From assembly GCA_002436005.1 (NCBI GenBank), contig DIXG01000015.1:888-53791 (forward strand): a stretch of 52,904 bases of DNA. Direction: 5' to 3'. Below the pieces are notes generated by a model that saw only the letters and a list, made by a program, of their open reading frames with translations, ran no database searches and was not told the DNA's origin. Positions 34,069 through 43,621 of the stretch are shown in pieces (within the stretch, counting starts at the first letter, position 1; each line of letters starts with the position of its first letter). The stretch is from Anaerolineaceae bacterium UBA6086 (GTDB lineage: Bacteria > Chloroflexota > Anaerolineae > Anaerolineales > Anaerolineaceae). Both the position numbers and the translations under genes were made by a program.

Positions 34069-36438
34069 TTATTTTTCACTGCCAAAAGAAAACATTGAGC
34101 GCAGCCGGGTTTTTAAAGCCATTCCGATCAGCAGACGTCCGGCTTTTTTGGCCCGCTCTTCGTTGATGATGTGATTGCTGAACTGGTCTAAATGGTATTC
34201 ATTCAAGATTTCAAGGACGTGCTGTTGGGCATCGGGCAGCAACTGGATCAGCACCTGAGCTCGTTCCGCTGGGGTATCAGATGGTTTGACCGGATGCCTG
34301 AGCAGCTTGATCGACCGCTCAAGCTGGCGATAGGCTCTTTGGGCAACAGACATTTGCGCCATGAGGCGCCAGCGGTGCAGCCAATCAGGCACCGATTTAC
34401 CCCGTTTCAGGAGGGCACTTTCAAGCACCACCGGTAATGGAAGCATCTTAATTCTGAAGAAATTGGGTCGGATAATGACCAGCAGGGCAATGACCAGCCC
34501 GACCATGAAGATCGTTAAAATTGTCCAGATAATTTGGCTGCCTTCAAAGCGTCGTTGTGTCTCCGGCGGTGTGGCCAGGTCGCCTGACGCACCATCCAAA
34601 GCACCGTCCTGCAATCCAGGTGCATCATCCATCTGTGGGATTTCACCCGGCACCTGGGGCAGCCTGTCCTCATCGATTGGCTGAAGCCCCAAAGGCAGGA
34701 TCACTGCAGGCTGGGATGTGGTTGGTTCAAATGCCACCCAGCCATAATCCATAAAATACACTTCCGGCCAGGCATGACTATCCCGCCGGCGGACGGTATA
34801 GGTGTCCGTTTCCGGGTCAAATTCACCCTCGGCGTATCCAACACTCATCCGGGCGGGAATACCCAGGGACCTCAACATCAGCACCTGGGCTGTGGCGTAG
34901 TAGTTGCAGAACCCCGTCTTTTCTTCAAACAAGAACCATTCGATGGGGTCAGCGCCAGGCGGCACTGGCGGGATCGTGCGCGAGTATTCAATATTGATGC
35001 GTAAATAGCGGGTGATGGCGGCGGCTTGACCAAAGGGATGGTCGAGGTCATCTGTTATGCGATCAGCCAAAGCAGCCACTTCGGGTGAGAAATCTTCTGG
35101 CAGCTGCAGGTAGCGATCAAGCCATTCTGGGTAATCTGTGCTGGTGCTGCGCAGTTCAGCTTCAGTGGGCAGCCGGACGTTAGCGTCAAGGCTATAGGTG
35201 TCACCTTCGATGAAGGCGGGGTCCGGCAGGAGGGCAATCAAATCTGATGCTGACTCGGGGAGAGGCTGTGCAAGGGCTTCCGCCGGGCGGCTGACAGCAG
35301 TGGGCTCACCCACAAAATACAGGTTGTCCATGCGATCAGTAATAATCGTAAAGAGATAGGATGCGGGTTGGGTGGATAACCAATCCGGGTAAACAAGATC
35401 AAAAGAATTTGGGAACAGCTGATATTCAACCAGCCCGGGTGAGGTTGACCAATCGGCGTCAACATAGCGGTCATAACTGCGCGCCCGCCAGTAATTCCGA
35501 TAGTTTACAGGGGGAGCTGAGGTCACTTCCACGGTGAAGATGACAGCCTCGCTTGCCGGTGTCCCGCTGCCCAACCCCATCGACTCACCAAAAAAGCCGG
35601 CAGCGCTTGTGGTGGGACCGGATTCGAGAACAAAGATATCAGAGATCTGTTCAGTGAAACGCTCCCAGGGTTCGGTCAGGTTTTCCCAAAAGCGAGAATA
35701 ACGGCTGATGCCCTGCGGCGTGACAGGAATGATCCAGGCAAGAATCAGCAAGACACAGGTCACCACGAGCAAAGATTTATTGAGGTCGGCGTGGGTTTCA
35801 GTTGTGGTATAGATTCCTTCATTTTCCCAGGTTTGTTTGTTGCGCAGAAATTGGATTCGCCCCAATGCCAGCAACAGCAAGAACAGAAAAGTGAGCAAAT
35901 AGCGCGAGTTTCGAGCCAGGTTCTGGTCATACTGGCTGACCACCAACAAGGTAATCCCCAACGGGATGAACGCTGACCACACGGAACCCTCGCGAATGAG
36001 GATAAAAGCGGAAATGGAACCCAACACCCACAGCAAAACTGCCATGAGCGCCAGAAACAGGATGGGATCCGTGAGCGCTTTGCCAGCTGCGAACTGCTGG
36101 ATGGCAATCTGCAACCGCCAACCTAAAACATTCAGGATGCGATCATACCAGGACAAAGTCGGTTCAACCGTGGTGCCAAACAACCAGCCAATGGTGAAAG
36201 TGCCATAGACTGTGGAGAACAAGGCAGAGATCAGGGGTGAGAAGCGGCTGTAACCCAGGGCAATACCTGAAAGACCACCAAAAAACGTGATATAGACGAG
36301 GACATACAGGTCCCCCGTCCATTCTGTCGCCCACAGGCGCACTGCGACAAGTGTGATCACTGAGAGGACAATCAATGCCATCCAGGGATCAAACCAACGT
36401 TGATCTTCAGTTTTGCTTATTTTTACACGTGCGCTCAT
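34069..36438 (-). CDS. Membrane transglutaminase-like protein (TgpA/DUF3488 type)
   Basis: The 789-residue protein starts with six or more hydrophobic helices. An extracytoplasmic stretch follows, then a transglutaminase core: the catalytic Cys in GFCNYYATAQ, SLGIPARMSVGYAEG, His in RRRDSHAWPEVYF and Asp-containing DYGWVAFEPT. A further TM helix (IIWTILTIFMVGLVIALLVI, in two parts) and a cytoplasmic helical C-terminus complete the TgpA layout. Such proteins act on peptides or wall-associated substrates outside the membrane; the substrate is unknown. ATG at 36438 was chosen; a TTG two codons upstream is possible. Convergent with the PfkB gene, 13 bases apart. Confidence 0.8.
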   Translation of the reverse strand: MSARVKISKTEDQRWFDPWMALIVLSVITLVAVRLWATEWTGDLYVLVYITFFGGLSGIALGYSRFSPLISALFSTVYGTFTIGWLFGTTVEPTLSWYDRILNVLGWRLQIAIQQFAAGKALTDPILFLALMAVLLWVLGSISAFILIREGSVWSAFIPLGITLLVVSQYDQNLARNSRYLLTFLFLLLLALGRIQFLRNKQTWENEGIYTTTETHADLNKSLLVVTCVLLILAWIIPVTPQGISRYSRFWENLTEPWERFTEQISDIFVLESGPTTSAAGFFGESMGLGSGTPASEAVIFTVEVTSAPPVNYRNYWRARSYDRYVDADWSTSPGLVEYQLFPNSFDLVYPDWLSTQPASYLFTIITDRMDNLYFVGEPTAVSRPAEALAQPLPESASDLIALLPDPAFIEGDTYSLDANVRLPTEAELRSTSTDYPEWLDRYLQLPEDFSPEVAALADRITDDLDHPFGQAAAITRYLRINIEYSRTIPPVPPGADPIEWFLFEEKTGFCNYYATAQVLMLRSLGIPARMSVGYAEGEFDPETDTYTVRRRDSHAWPEVYFMDYGWVAFEPTTSQPAVILPLGLQPIDEDRLPQVPGEIPQMDDAPGLQDGALDGASGDLATPPETQRRFEGSQIIWTILTIFMVGLVIALLVIIRPNFFRIKMLPLPVVLESALLKRGKSVPDWLHRWRLMAQMSVAQRAYRQLERSIKLLRHPVKPSDTPAERAQVLIQLLPDAQQHVLEILNEYHLDQFSNHIINEERAKKAGRLLIGMALKTRLRSMFSFGSEK

Positions 36439-36557
36439 ATTCAAAGTGTATTCAAATCGAAAACATTCGTCAATTATGTGATATGACGGTCATTATTCGC
36501 AAAGAGGCAAACCCGGTACGGAGTAGAGGTTGGAAGCATGAAGGATGATACTTTGAG

Positions 36558-36585
36558 AATGGTGAATGGTAAATGGTAAATGGCG
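36558..36585. repeat. Four tandem copies of a 7-mer AATGGTR-like unit
   Basis: AATGGTG, AATGGTA, AATGGTA and AATGGCG follow one another without gaps. They lie in the 316-bp gap between the transglutaminase and aminotransferase genes, where no gene or other structure beyond the hairpin at 36732 is supported. Confidence 0.6.
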
Positions 36586-36731
36586 AATAGCGTGCAACAC
36601 CTCCTGTCACTGGTATAACTCACCTGAGTGGTTGCGTGGTCCTGTTATTCGTTAATTAGAAGGGAAAAGTCAACCACCGCAAGGGGGTGATTGAAATTCC
36701 CTTGCTGCGGGTTTGTTCTTAACTTCCAAAT

Positions 36732-36748
36732 ACGGCTATGTTAGCCGT
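36732..36748 (-). terminator. Hairpin after the aminotransferase gene
   Basis: ACGGCT (36732-36737) and AGCCGT (36743-36748) form a 6-bp stem 7 bases downstream of the minus-strand stop at 36755. The following minus-strand bases (ATTTGG) have only a short T-run, so this is a weak terminator candidate. Confidence 0.4.
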
Positions 36749-36754
36749 TTGATG

Positions 36755-37915
36755 TCAGATTTTCTTGAGAAAAGCGCCAATTTTTTCCAACGCCTGTTCA
36801 AGCAGATCATAACGTGTGGCATAGGAACAGCGAACAAAGCCGCTGCCCGAAGCGCCAAAGGAAGACCCGGGCACCACAGCCACTTTTTGATCCAACAGCA
36901 GCTTTTCGGCAAATTCCTCATCCGATAGGCCGGTGTTGTGGATGCTTGGGAAAACGTAAAACGCACCGTGCGGCTCAAAGGTGGGCAGACCGAGATCGTT
37001 CAGTCCCTGGTACATCAACTTTCTTCGCCGGTCATATTCGGCAAGCATTTCCTGCACATAGGGCTCGCCCACTCTCAGGGCTTCCAGGGCTGCGTATTGC
37101 GAAATGGTTGGCGCTGACATGACAGAATACTGGTGGATGCGCACCAACCCTTTGATCAGGTCGGCTGGGCCGGCTGCAAAGCCGATGCGCCAGCCTGTCA
37201 TGGCATATGCTTTTGAAAAACCGCCCAGCAGGATGGTTCGTTCATGCATGCCGGGAAGGGATGGAAAACATACATGCTCATGGCCGTACACCAATCGATC
37301 ATATATCTCATCGGAAATCACCAGGAGATCATGCTTTTTCGCGATCTCCGCAATTGCCATGAGATTCTCCCGGCTGGCAATCGCGCCCGTGGGATTATTG
37401 GGGTAACCCAAAAGGATGGCTTTGGTGTTGGGTGTGATGGTTTTTTCAATTAATGCCGGGTTGGGCTGGAAGTCATCCTCCATGGTGGTGTAAACTTCCA
37501 CAGGTTTTCCGCCTGCCAGGCTGACCTCTGCCTGGTAGGAGACAAAACAGGGCGTGGGGATAATGACCTCGTCCCCGGGATCGAGCAAAGCGGTGAAGGC
37601 AAGATACAACGCCTCCGATACGCCCACCGTGACGATGATCTCGTCGTCCGGGTCATATTCGGCGCCATACAGCGTTTTGAGCTGCTGCGCAATCGCCTGC
37701 CGCAGTTCCAGAATGCCGGCATTGGATGTGTAGTGGGTGTCGCCTTTTGCCAGGGAGCGGATCCCGGCATCGATGATCGGCTGCGGGGTGGTGAAATCCG
37801 GCTCGCCGATTCCCAGTGATATCACATTCTCCATTGTGGCGGCAATATCAAAAAACTTTCGGATGCCTGAAGGTTTCAGGGCATCGACCGTTCTGGATAA
37901 TTTGGTTTTGGGCAT
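36755..37915 (-). CDS. PLP-dependent class I/II aminotransferase (aspartate aminotransferase-like)
   Basis: The 386-residue protein is of normal length. It has the substrate-binding GIGEPDF, the aromatic/ring-stacking VSEALYLAF region, LGYPNNPTGA, DEIYDRLVY, the Schiff-base Lys in GGFSKAYAMTGWRIG, and the carboxylate-binding Arg in FVRCSYATRYD. It converts amino acids to 2-oxoacids with 2-oxoglutarate; class I aspartate/aromatic preference is likely but unproven. AAGGAG sits 7 bases ahead of the ATG. It is downstream of the small hypothetical and sugar nucleotidyltransferase genes. Confidence 0.9.
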   Translation of the reverse strand: MPKTKLSRTVDALKPSGIRKFFDIAATMENVISLGIGEPDFTTPQPIIDAGIRSLAKGDTHYTSNAGILELRQAIAQQLKTLYGAEYDPDDEIIVTVGVSEALYLAFTALLDPGDEVIIPTPCFVSYQAEVSLAGGKPVEVYTTMEDDFQPNPALIEKTITPNTKAILLGYPNNPTGAIASRENLMAIAEIAKKHDLLVISDEIYDRLVYGHEHVCFPSLPGMHERTILLGGFSKAYAMTGWRIGFAAGPADLIKGLVRIHQYSVMSAPTISQYAALEALRVGEPYVQEMLAEYDRRRKLMYQGLNDLGLPTFEPHGAFYVFPSIHNTGLSDEEFAEKLLLDQKVAVVPGSSFGASGSGFVRCSYATRYDLLEQALEKIGAFLKKI

Positions 37916-37948
37916 TCATTCTCCTTGAGTGAGTGGTTTGGCACATGG

Positions 37949-38185
37949 TTATTCATCAGTAATCATACATCCTTTAGGCTGGACCTGCCATTGATCTTCT
38001 TCAATCAGATAGAACAAATCAAACAGGCAATCCCCGGGTGAACACCGCACCAGGAACCCGACGCCGGCTGGTTCTCTGCGGCGCTGGATGATTTCTTCCA
38101 CACGGAAACGCTGTTCCTGCCAGGTGAGGGCACGCGGACTTTCTGGATAGGTGCTGCCCGCATAACATTCAACAATAGGGTTCAT
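37949..38185 (-). CDS. Small conserved hypothetical protein
   Basis: The 78-residue protein has the pattern V-E-C-Y-A-G-S-T-Y near its start. A basic/acidic stretch EEIIQRRREP, then GVGFLVRCSPGDCLFDLFY and a final W-Q-V-Q follow. This resembles short actinobacterial/Chloroflexi hypothetical proteins (DUF6504-like), a tentative match. Its ATG overlaps the nucleotidyltransferase stop by four bases (ATGA), so it is co-translated. Function unknown. Confidence 0.6.
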   Translation of the reverse strand: MNPIVECYAGSTYPESPRALTWQEQRFRVEEIIQRRREPAGVGFLVRCSPGDCLFDLFYLIEEDQWQVQPKGCMITDE

Positions 38186-39195
38186 TGGTTGACAACCGAG
38201 TCATCGCCGAGAAAGAGCTTACCGGAAAATTCACTGACGGTGACGTTCTGCCCCAGGATGGAGTCTGCTAAAGTACTGGCGTTCACCTGGCAGTTCGGCG
38301 CAAGGACGGCGTTCTTCAGACTGCTGCCGTTCACCACTGCACCCGCTCCAATCGACACATGCGGACCAATGCTGGATTGGCTGACCCGGGCAGTGGGATG
38401 GATAAATACCGGCGGGTGAATGTCACATTGATCCAGTTCTGGCAGAGACTTGGTGTTCTCCCTGCCGTTTTCGAGCAGATACTGGTTGGTCTCCAGAATG
38501 GCTTGCAAGGTGCCGGCGTCCAGCCAGGTCTCAACCTTTTCGGTGCGCATCTGCTTTCCCTGTTCAAGCAGGATATTGATAGCATCTGCCAGGTAAAATT
38601 CGCCTCTCAAATTGACATTGCGCCGAACCTGCTCCTCAATGGCGGTAACCAGGTCCTCAGCTTCTTTGAAGTAGTAACATCCGACTACGACCAGGTTTTT
38701 GGTGATGTCCTGCGGTTTTTCGATCAGCCGGGTGACCTCCCCCCGATCGTTGACCACTGCCACGCCAAAACGACGCGGATCGGGAACGGGTTTGACCCAG
38801 GCAACGCCATCTAAGGTTTCCCCCTGCAGGAATGAAAAGTCATTCTCAATTAATGTATCGGAAAAAGCCATCAACATGGATCCGTGGAGGAACTGACGCG
38901 CCTGCCAGAAGGCATCGGATTGGCCTTTCATCTCCGGTTGAATGGCGTAATCCACATGCCAATCGGGATAGTGCTCCGCCATGTGGTCCTGGATTTGATC
39001 TCCCATGGTGGAACCAAGGATAAAGACAAATTCCGCCGAGTCAAAGTCTGGCACAGTGCGAAACATATTGAGAAGATGGTCCAGCACAGTGCCGCCAGCC
39101 AACGGGATCAGGGGCTTGGGCTTACTCCAGGTGAGGGGGCGTAAGCGTGTGCCGTATCCTGCCATGGGGATCACAATTTTGAGGGGTTTGGGCAT
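38182..39195 (-). CDS. Sugar-phosphate nucleotidyltransferase with C-terminal left-handed beta-helix
   Basis: The 337-residue protein begins with the nucleotide-binding GYGTRLRPLTWSKPKPLIPLAG. FSDTLIEND carries the metal-binding Asp and EKVETWLDAGT the sugar-binding region. Residues ~250-337 are hexapeptide-like repeats (HPTARVSQSSIGPHVSIGAG). It makes NDP-sugars for polysaccharide or glycolipid synthesis; glucose-1-phosphate with UTP or dTTP is likely, the exact pair unknown. GGAGAG lies ahead of the ATG. Confidence 0.88.
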   Translation of the reverse strand: MPKPLKIVIPMAGYGTRLRPLTWSKPKPLIPLAGGTVLDHLLNMFRTVPDFDSAEFVFILGSTMGDQIQDHMAEHYPDWHVDYAIQPEMKGQSDAFWQARQFLHGSMLMAFSDTLIENDFSFLQGETLDGVAWVKPVPDPRRFGVAVVNDRGEVTRLIEKPQDITKNLVVVGCYYFKEAEDLVTAIEEQVRRNVNLRGEFYLADAINILLEQGKQMRTEKVETWLDAGTLQAILETNQYLLENGRENTKSLPELDQCDIHPPVFIHPTARVSQSSIGPHVSIGAGAVVNGSSLKNAVLAPNCQVNASTLADSILGQNVTVSEFSGKLFLGDDSVVNQ

Positions 39196-39238
39196 AAAAT
39201 TCTCTCCAAAGATATAACCAACCAGAAAAGATTAATAA

Positions 39239-39781
39239 TTAGACATCTATTAAAATGACTTTTACAGGAACTGCTGGGAAATGACGTTTTAATCTTTCAA
39301 TGTCATATACTAATTGTTCTCCGTAAGAAACTCCGGACGACATTTCTTTAGAGAGATAATGGCAAGGTACAATTTCAATCCCAACATCTGCCTTATTTTC
39401 ATTAAAAAAATATTGAAACTTAGCCATATCGTAAAACATAAATGCATATTTCCCAAATTGAACTTCTACTAAGACCTTTTCTTTAACAAAATCGATTTGT
39501 TTGAATGAGCCATTTATCTTTACATTGTGATTCGGAATTTCAATTGTGTATGTGTCGCGAATTTCATTAAATCCTAATGCGTGAAAACAGTTCCGAAATT
39601 GTTGATTCATATCCGAAGGGGAATAGAGCATTTTGCCAAACATATTTTTCTCTTTGCTCTTTTTTAATCTTCTGGATTCTACAAGATTAATCACTTCATT
39701 TATTTCCTGATTTATCTTTGGGTATCGCACCTGAAGTATTTCAGATCCACCAAGATGAGAATACTCATATGTTATTTTCAT
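39239..39781 (-). CDS. Type II restriction endonuclease, BstYI/BglII family
   Basis: The 180-residue protein starts MKITYEYSHLGG and has KSKEK, a MLYSPSDMN stretch, DFVKEKVLVEVQFGKYAF with the catalytic E-V-Q core, and SKEMSSGVSYGEQ. This order follows BstYI, whose start (YSHLNG) supports the ATG at 39781; an ATG 45 bases upstream has no family counterpart. BstYI and BglII cut RGATCY and AGATCT, so a GATC-centred site is likely, by inference. It overlaps the methyltransferase stop by 17 bases. The AT-rich composition contrasts with its neighbours. Confidence 0.85.
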   Translation of the reverse strand: MKITYEYSHLGGSEILQVRYPKINQEINEVINLVESRRLKKSKEKNMFGKMLYSPSDMNQQFRNCFHALGFNEIRDTYTIEIPNHNVKINGSFKQIDFVKEKVLVEVQFGKYAFMFYDMAKFQYFFNENKADVGIEIVPCHYLSKEMSSGVSYGEQLVYDIERLKRHFPAVPVKVILIDV

Positions 39782-40742
39782 TAGTCTGTTCTGTCCCTTC
39801 GTTATATGAATTTTTGTTATTTTCAAACAACTTTGGTTGTTGGTCTGTGATTTGAGATTGAAGATTTACAATTCTTGGTGGCAAATAATCTTGTGGTTCT
39901 TTTGGATCATATACCGGTCTATTCATTGGCCTAATTCGCAATTCCCCTTTTTCCGCTTGATCAATTCTTTCCCAGCCTATATTCACATAACCCTCAATGA
40001 TCTCTGCACCTATTGCTTTTCTATTATGTAATAGGCTAGCAATAGCAGTTGATGCGACTCCCATAAACGGATCAAATACCCAGTCCTTCTCATTTGTTAG
40101 AGATAAGACCAATCTTTCGATTAACTCTACAGGGAATTGACAAGGGTGTTCAGTTTTCTCAACATGATTTGATTTAACATTTGGAATGTTCCAAATATCA
40201 GAGGGATTCTTTCCTAACGGATTTCCCGATAGTTTACCTTTCTTTGGACCCTTATAGTATTTCTTTGTTGGGTATTTTTGGGGTATTCGAACTGCATCTA
40301 AATTAAACACATAGTTATTAGATTTTGTAAACCACAATACAACTTCATATCTACCTGAGAACCGATTTGTTGCATGCAATCCATGTCCGAAATGCCAAAT
40401 GATTCGATTTCGAAGATGTAAATTAAATTTTGAAAAAATTGGGAATAGCAAAATATCTAGAGGAATAATTTCGCCATTATCGACATAATTACCTACTTGC
40501 CAACAAATACTACCCTCATCCTTTAATACACGTACACACTCAGAAATAATTTTTTCTTGTTCTTTAAGATATTCATCTATTTCCAACTTTTTCTCGTATT
40601 CTTTCCCAATATTATAGGGAGGTGAAGTCACAATCAGCTGAACAAATTCATCAGGAATATCTCCAAGAAGGTTTTTTACATCACCACAAAAATATATGAT
40701 ATCGGAATTTGGATCGAATATTGTTGATTTTCTAAGATTCAT
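39765..40742 (-). CDS. Beta-class DNA methyltransferase of a type II R-M system (probably N4-cytosine)
   Basis: The 325-residue protein has motif IV TSPPYNIG near the N-terminus and motif I DPFMGVASTAIASL near the C-terminus, the beta-class order. HPCQFPVELIERLVL is motif X-like. TSPPY is typical of N4-cytosine methyltransferases, agreeing with the m4C methylation of the BglII and BstYI systems. It protects the host from the overlapping endonuclease. AT-rich, as is the 262-bp gap upstream (40743-41004), in which nothing else is supported. Confidence 0.88.
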   Translation of the reverse strand: MNLRKSTIFDPNSDIIYFCGDVKNLLGDIPDEFVQLIVTSPPYNIGKEYEKKLEIDEYLKEQEKIISECVRVLKDEGSICWQVGNYVDNGEIIPLDILLFPIFSKFNLHLRNRIIWHFGHGLHATNRFSGRYEVVLWFTKSNNYVFNLDAVRIPQKYPTKKYYKGPKKGKLSGNPLGKNPSDIWNIPNVKSNHVEKTEHPCQFPVELIERLVLSLTNEKDWVFDPFMGVASTAIASLLHNRKAIGAEIIEGYVNIGWERIDQAEKGELRIRPMNRPVYDPKEPQDYLPPRIVNLQSQITDQQPKLFENNKNSYNEGTEQTNENNI

Positions 40743-41004
40743 AATTGTTTTACCTAGTTAGACAAAAAAGGTTGATTTATTTTACTTGCAATAATTTGAC
40801 AAATATCTTTCTTATTAGCGCGTACAACAGGAAACATACGAATTAGTATAAATTCAAGTTACCAGACATCAAGCAATTACCCTATAAGCACTCTTGAATT
40901 ATATTTTGTTTGTTTTCACACGAATATACCCACCAGTGGAAGAATACTAACATTAAGTACCTCCTATCCTCATTATAATACGATTGGTCACTGGATGGTC
41001 CTAA

Positions 41005-41811
41005 TTAACATTCTTGTTTGTATGGGAATGGCTTACCTGTTAGATTCGAAGGATTGTTTTCCTCACTCAGGCAGTCGCGCAGTTCATGGACGAGATCACC
41101 GAAGGCGGGCAAATAGCGTACCTCGGGTGTACGCGGGCGGGGCAGGTCCACAGTCAGTTCCAGGATGATCTGACCGGGTCGGGGTGAGAGGACCAGCACC
41201 TTATCTGACAGGTAAATGGCTTCTGCTATCGAGTGGGTAACCATCAGGACCGTTTTGCGGCGGGCGTGCCAGATTTTGAGCAATTCGTCCCCCATACGTT
41301 CCCGCATCAGGGCATCCAGCGCACCAAAGGGCTCATCCAACAGCAGCAAATCCGGATCCTGCATCAAGGAGCGGGCAATCGCGACGCGCTGCGCCATACC
41401 GCCCGAGAGGTCGCGGGGATAGGCTTGCTCAAAGCCTTCCAACCCCACCAGTTCGATCAATTCCTGTGCACGAGCACGAATTTCTTCTTTGGGGATATTT
41501 TCCAGCTCTAATGGCAGACTGATATTCTCGATCACACGCCGCCAGGGCATCAGGTTGGGCTTCTGAAAAACCAACCCGACGCGCGGCTGCCGCTTATTAA
41601 ACTGGACCTCCCCTTTGGTGGGTTCGACCAATCCTGCCAACACCCGCAGCAGGGTGCTCTTTCCGCTGCCCGAAACGCCAATCAGCGTGGTAAAGCTGTT
41701 GTGAGGCAGCGTGAAAGAAACATCCCTCAGCGCGTGCACTACCCCGCTGGCGTCACTGAAGACAACTTCCAGGTTCTTAACTGAAACAGTCGGTTCAGGG
41801 GAGAAGGTCAT
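41005..41811 (-). CDS. ABC transporter ATP-binding protein of the putative riboflavin transporter
   Basis: The 268-residue ATPase has Walker A GVSGSGKS, the Q-loop in VFQKPNLMPWR, signature LSGGMAQRVAIARSL, Walker B LLLLDEPFGALD and the switch VTHSIAEAIYLSDKV. This is the SsuB/TauB/ThiZ type. It energises the permease and lipoprotein encoded upstream. It overlaps the lipoprotein stop by 17 bases. The FMN riboswitch ahead of the operon suggests a flavin-related substrate. Confidence 0.88.
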   Translation of the reverse strand: MTFSPEPTVSVKNLEVVFSDASGVVHALRDVSFTLPHNSFTTLIGVSGSGKSTLLRVLAGLVEPTKGEVQFNKRQPRVGLVFQKPNLMPWRRVIENISLPLELENIPKEEIRARAQELIELVGLEGFEQAYPRDLSGGMAQRVAIARSLMQDPDLLLLDEPFGALDALMRERMGDELLKIWHARRKTVLMVTHSIAEAIYLSDKVLVLSPRPGQIILELTVDLPRPRTPEVRYLPAFGDLVHELRDCLSEENNPSNLTGKPFPYKQEC

Positions 41812-42760
41812 TGGTATAAGCCTCGTTCAGGTTTATTGGCTGGTTGAGCAAACCCATATCCAGCAGGACTTGCTGCATATTCTCCCATCCCACAGGATCG
41901 GTGTAACCAAGCTGATCGGATTGCCAGAGTTTGATTGATTCCGCCAAAATTGAACTTTGCAGCGCCTGGTCAGCATCTGCAAGGTTTTCTACATATTTTT
42001 TGCTGATCTCATAAGCCTCTGCGGGGTCATTGATTGTGTCTTCAATGCCTTTAAGCAGCGCTTCGATAAAGGCTGCCACTTTTTCGGGTTCATTTTGGAT
42101 GGCAGCCTCGTTGGTAACTAACCCGTTTGCGACCAGCTGAAGATAGTCAGCAACCCTGATTACATCCACATCATAGCCCTGTGAACGCAGGACAACCGGT
42201 TCATTGGCGATATAAATCACCGATGCATCCACCTGCCCGGCAACCAAGGATTCCACCTGTGTGAAACCAATCGACTGCAAATTGATATCTTCTTCTGATA
42301 AATTCCCAGCATTGAGCAGGGCTTTGAAACCAATATAACTGGCGCCGTAGAGTCCGGGGATGCCAACAGCATAACCTGCCAAATCTTCAGGAGACTGGAT
42401 TTGGGTATCGCTGAACGAGACTACGCCCACAGGAAAATCCTGGTACCATGCAGCCACATAGACCACGGGTAATCCCTGGGCGCGCGCCAGCAGGACCTGT
42501 TCTCCGCTGGCAATCATAAAGGTCTGCTCGCCTGCGCCAATTAATGCTACGGCATCTGCTTCATTGCCATATTCCAGCTCGACCTCAAAGCCAGCATCCT
42601 CAAAATAGCCTTTATCAATGGCAACATAGATCGGCGCAAACTGGATGTTGGGGATATAGCCAACCGTCAGGCGTGTGGCGTCACTGCGTTTGCAGCCGGC
42701 TAGAAACAGGCTGAAAATCAGGACGAGACTCACCAGGCATAATCGGATTTTATTAGACAT
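41795..42760 (-). CDS. ribY: NMT1/THI5-like substrate-binding lipoprotein (RibY-like)
   Basis: The 321-residue protein has a lipoprotein signal with lipobox LAGC. The NMT1/THI5 fold follows: LTVGYIPNIQFAPIYVAIDKG, FEVELEYGNEADAVALIGAG, and GIPGLYGASYIGFKALL. It would capture substrate outside the membrane. I chose ATG 42760 because GGAGG lies 10 bases ahead; an ATG five codons upstream sits on that SD. RibXY-type systems in Chloroflexi, under FMN riboswitches, are reported riboflavin transporters; the gene name follows that assignment by context. Confidence 0.82.
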   Translation of the reverse strand: MSNKIRLCLVSLVLIFSLFLAGCKRSDATRLTVGYIPNIQFAPIYVAIDKGYFEDAGFEVELEYGNEADAVALIGAGEQTFMIASGEQVLLARAQGLPVVYVAAWYQDFPVGVVSFSDTQIQSPEDLAGYAVGIPGLYGASYIGFKALLNAGNLSEEDINLQSIGFTQVESLVAGQVDASVIYIANEPVVLRSQGYDVDVIRVADYLQLVANGLVTNEAAIQNEPEKVAAFIEALLKGIEDTINDPAEAYEISKKYVENLADADQALQSSILAESIKLWQSDQLGYTDPVGWENMQQVLLDMGLLNQPINLNEAYTNDLLP

Positions 42761-42792
42761 CACTCTTTCCTCCATGAGGTAAATTCAGATGA

Positions 42793-43593
42793 TTATTTCT
42801 GCCGCCAGGATTGCCATGCCAGAAGCCTGGACTCAATCAACAGCACAAGTCCATACAGCGCGATCGCCATCATCATCAGGGTGAAAAGCGCCACGAAGAC
42901 GAGCGCAGTGTCGTATTGCCCACGGGCGACGTTGATCAGGAATCCCAGGCCGCGATCCGATCCTACCAGTTCACCCACCACGGCACCGATCACGGATAAG
43001 GTGGCGCCAACCCGCAGCCCACCCAGGAAAATGGGCAGCGCAGCCGGCACTTCAAGCTTACGAAAGGTCTGGATAGGCGTGGCTTGTAAGGAGCGCATCA
43101 GGTTGCGAAGGTCCTGCGGCACTTCACGCAAACCGACGACGGTATTGATCAGCACCGGGAAAAAGACCGTCAGGCTGCAGATTAAAACTTTTGAGAAGAT
43201 CCCCGGACCAAACCAGATGACCAGCAGGGGAGCGATGGCAACAATTGGGATGGATTGGCTGGCAACCAGATAGGGCGAAATCAGATTTTCGAAAGTGGGA
43301 GATTTGGAAAGCAAATAGCCAAGGATGGTGGCACTCAGGCCGCCAACCAGCAGGCCGGCAACCACTTCCAGTAAAGTGACCGATGCATGGCGGATGAGCT
43401 GACCGCTGAGCAGGGTTTGTAGGAAGCGCTGCCAGACCAGGGTGGGTCCGGGCAGGATGAAGGCTGGCAGCCTCAAGAAACTGGCTAAGAGGTGCCATAC
43501 CCACACGCCCAGGGACAGCGAAATCACCAGCATGAGCAGGCGCTGGAGAGTGGGAATTTTCATTTGGCGGATTGATTTTCCTGCTTCAGTCAT
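42793..43593 (-). CDS. ribX: ABC transporter permease (RibX-like)
   Basis: The 266-residue membrane protein has about six hydrophobic helices. The EAA-like loop is GLREVPQDLRNLMRSLQATPIQTFRKLEVPAALP in parts, and VGELVGSDRGLGFLI is typical of TauC/SsuC permeases. It heads the transporter operon and directly follows the riboswitch terminator. Only two bases separate the T-tract from ATG 43593, and the sole SD-like GGGG lies in the terminator stem. A second ATG at 43563 is also possible. Confidence 0.85.
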   Translation of the reverse strand: MTEAGKSIRQMKIPTLQRLLMLVISLSLGVWVWHLLASFLRLPAFILPGPTLVWQRFLQTLLSGQLIRHASVTLLEVVAGLLVGGLSATILGYLLSKSPTFENLISPYLVASQSIPIVAIAPLLVIWFGPGIFSKVLICSLTVFFPVLINTVVGLREVPQDLRNLMRSLQATPIQTFRKLEVPAALPIFLGGLRVGATLSVIGAVVGELVGSDRGLGFLINVARGQYDTALVFVALFTLMMMAIALYGLVLLIESRLLAWQSWRQK

Positions 43594-43595
43594 AT

Positions 43596-43621
43596 AAAAA
43601 ACCCCGAGGGGATAGTCGGGG
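43596..43621 (-). terminator. Riboswitch expression-platform terminator
   Basis: On the minus strand CCCCGA (43621-43616) pairs with TCGGGG (43607-43602), followed by six T residues (43601-43596), directly between the FMN aptamer and the permease start. It can act as a conditional terminator and may also hide the weak SD. Confidence 0.85.
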
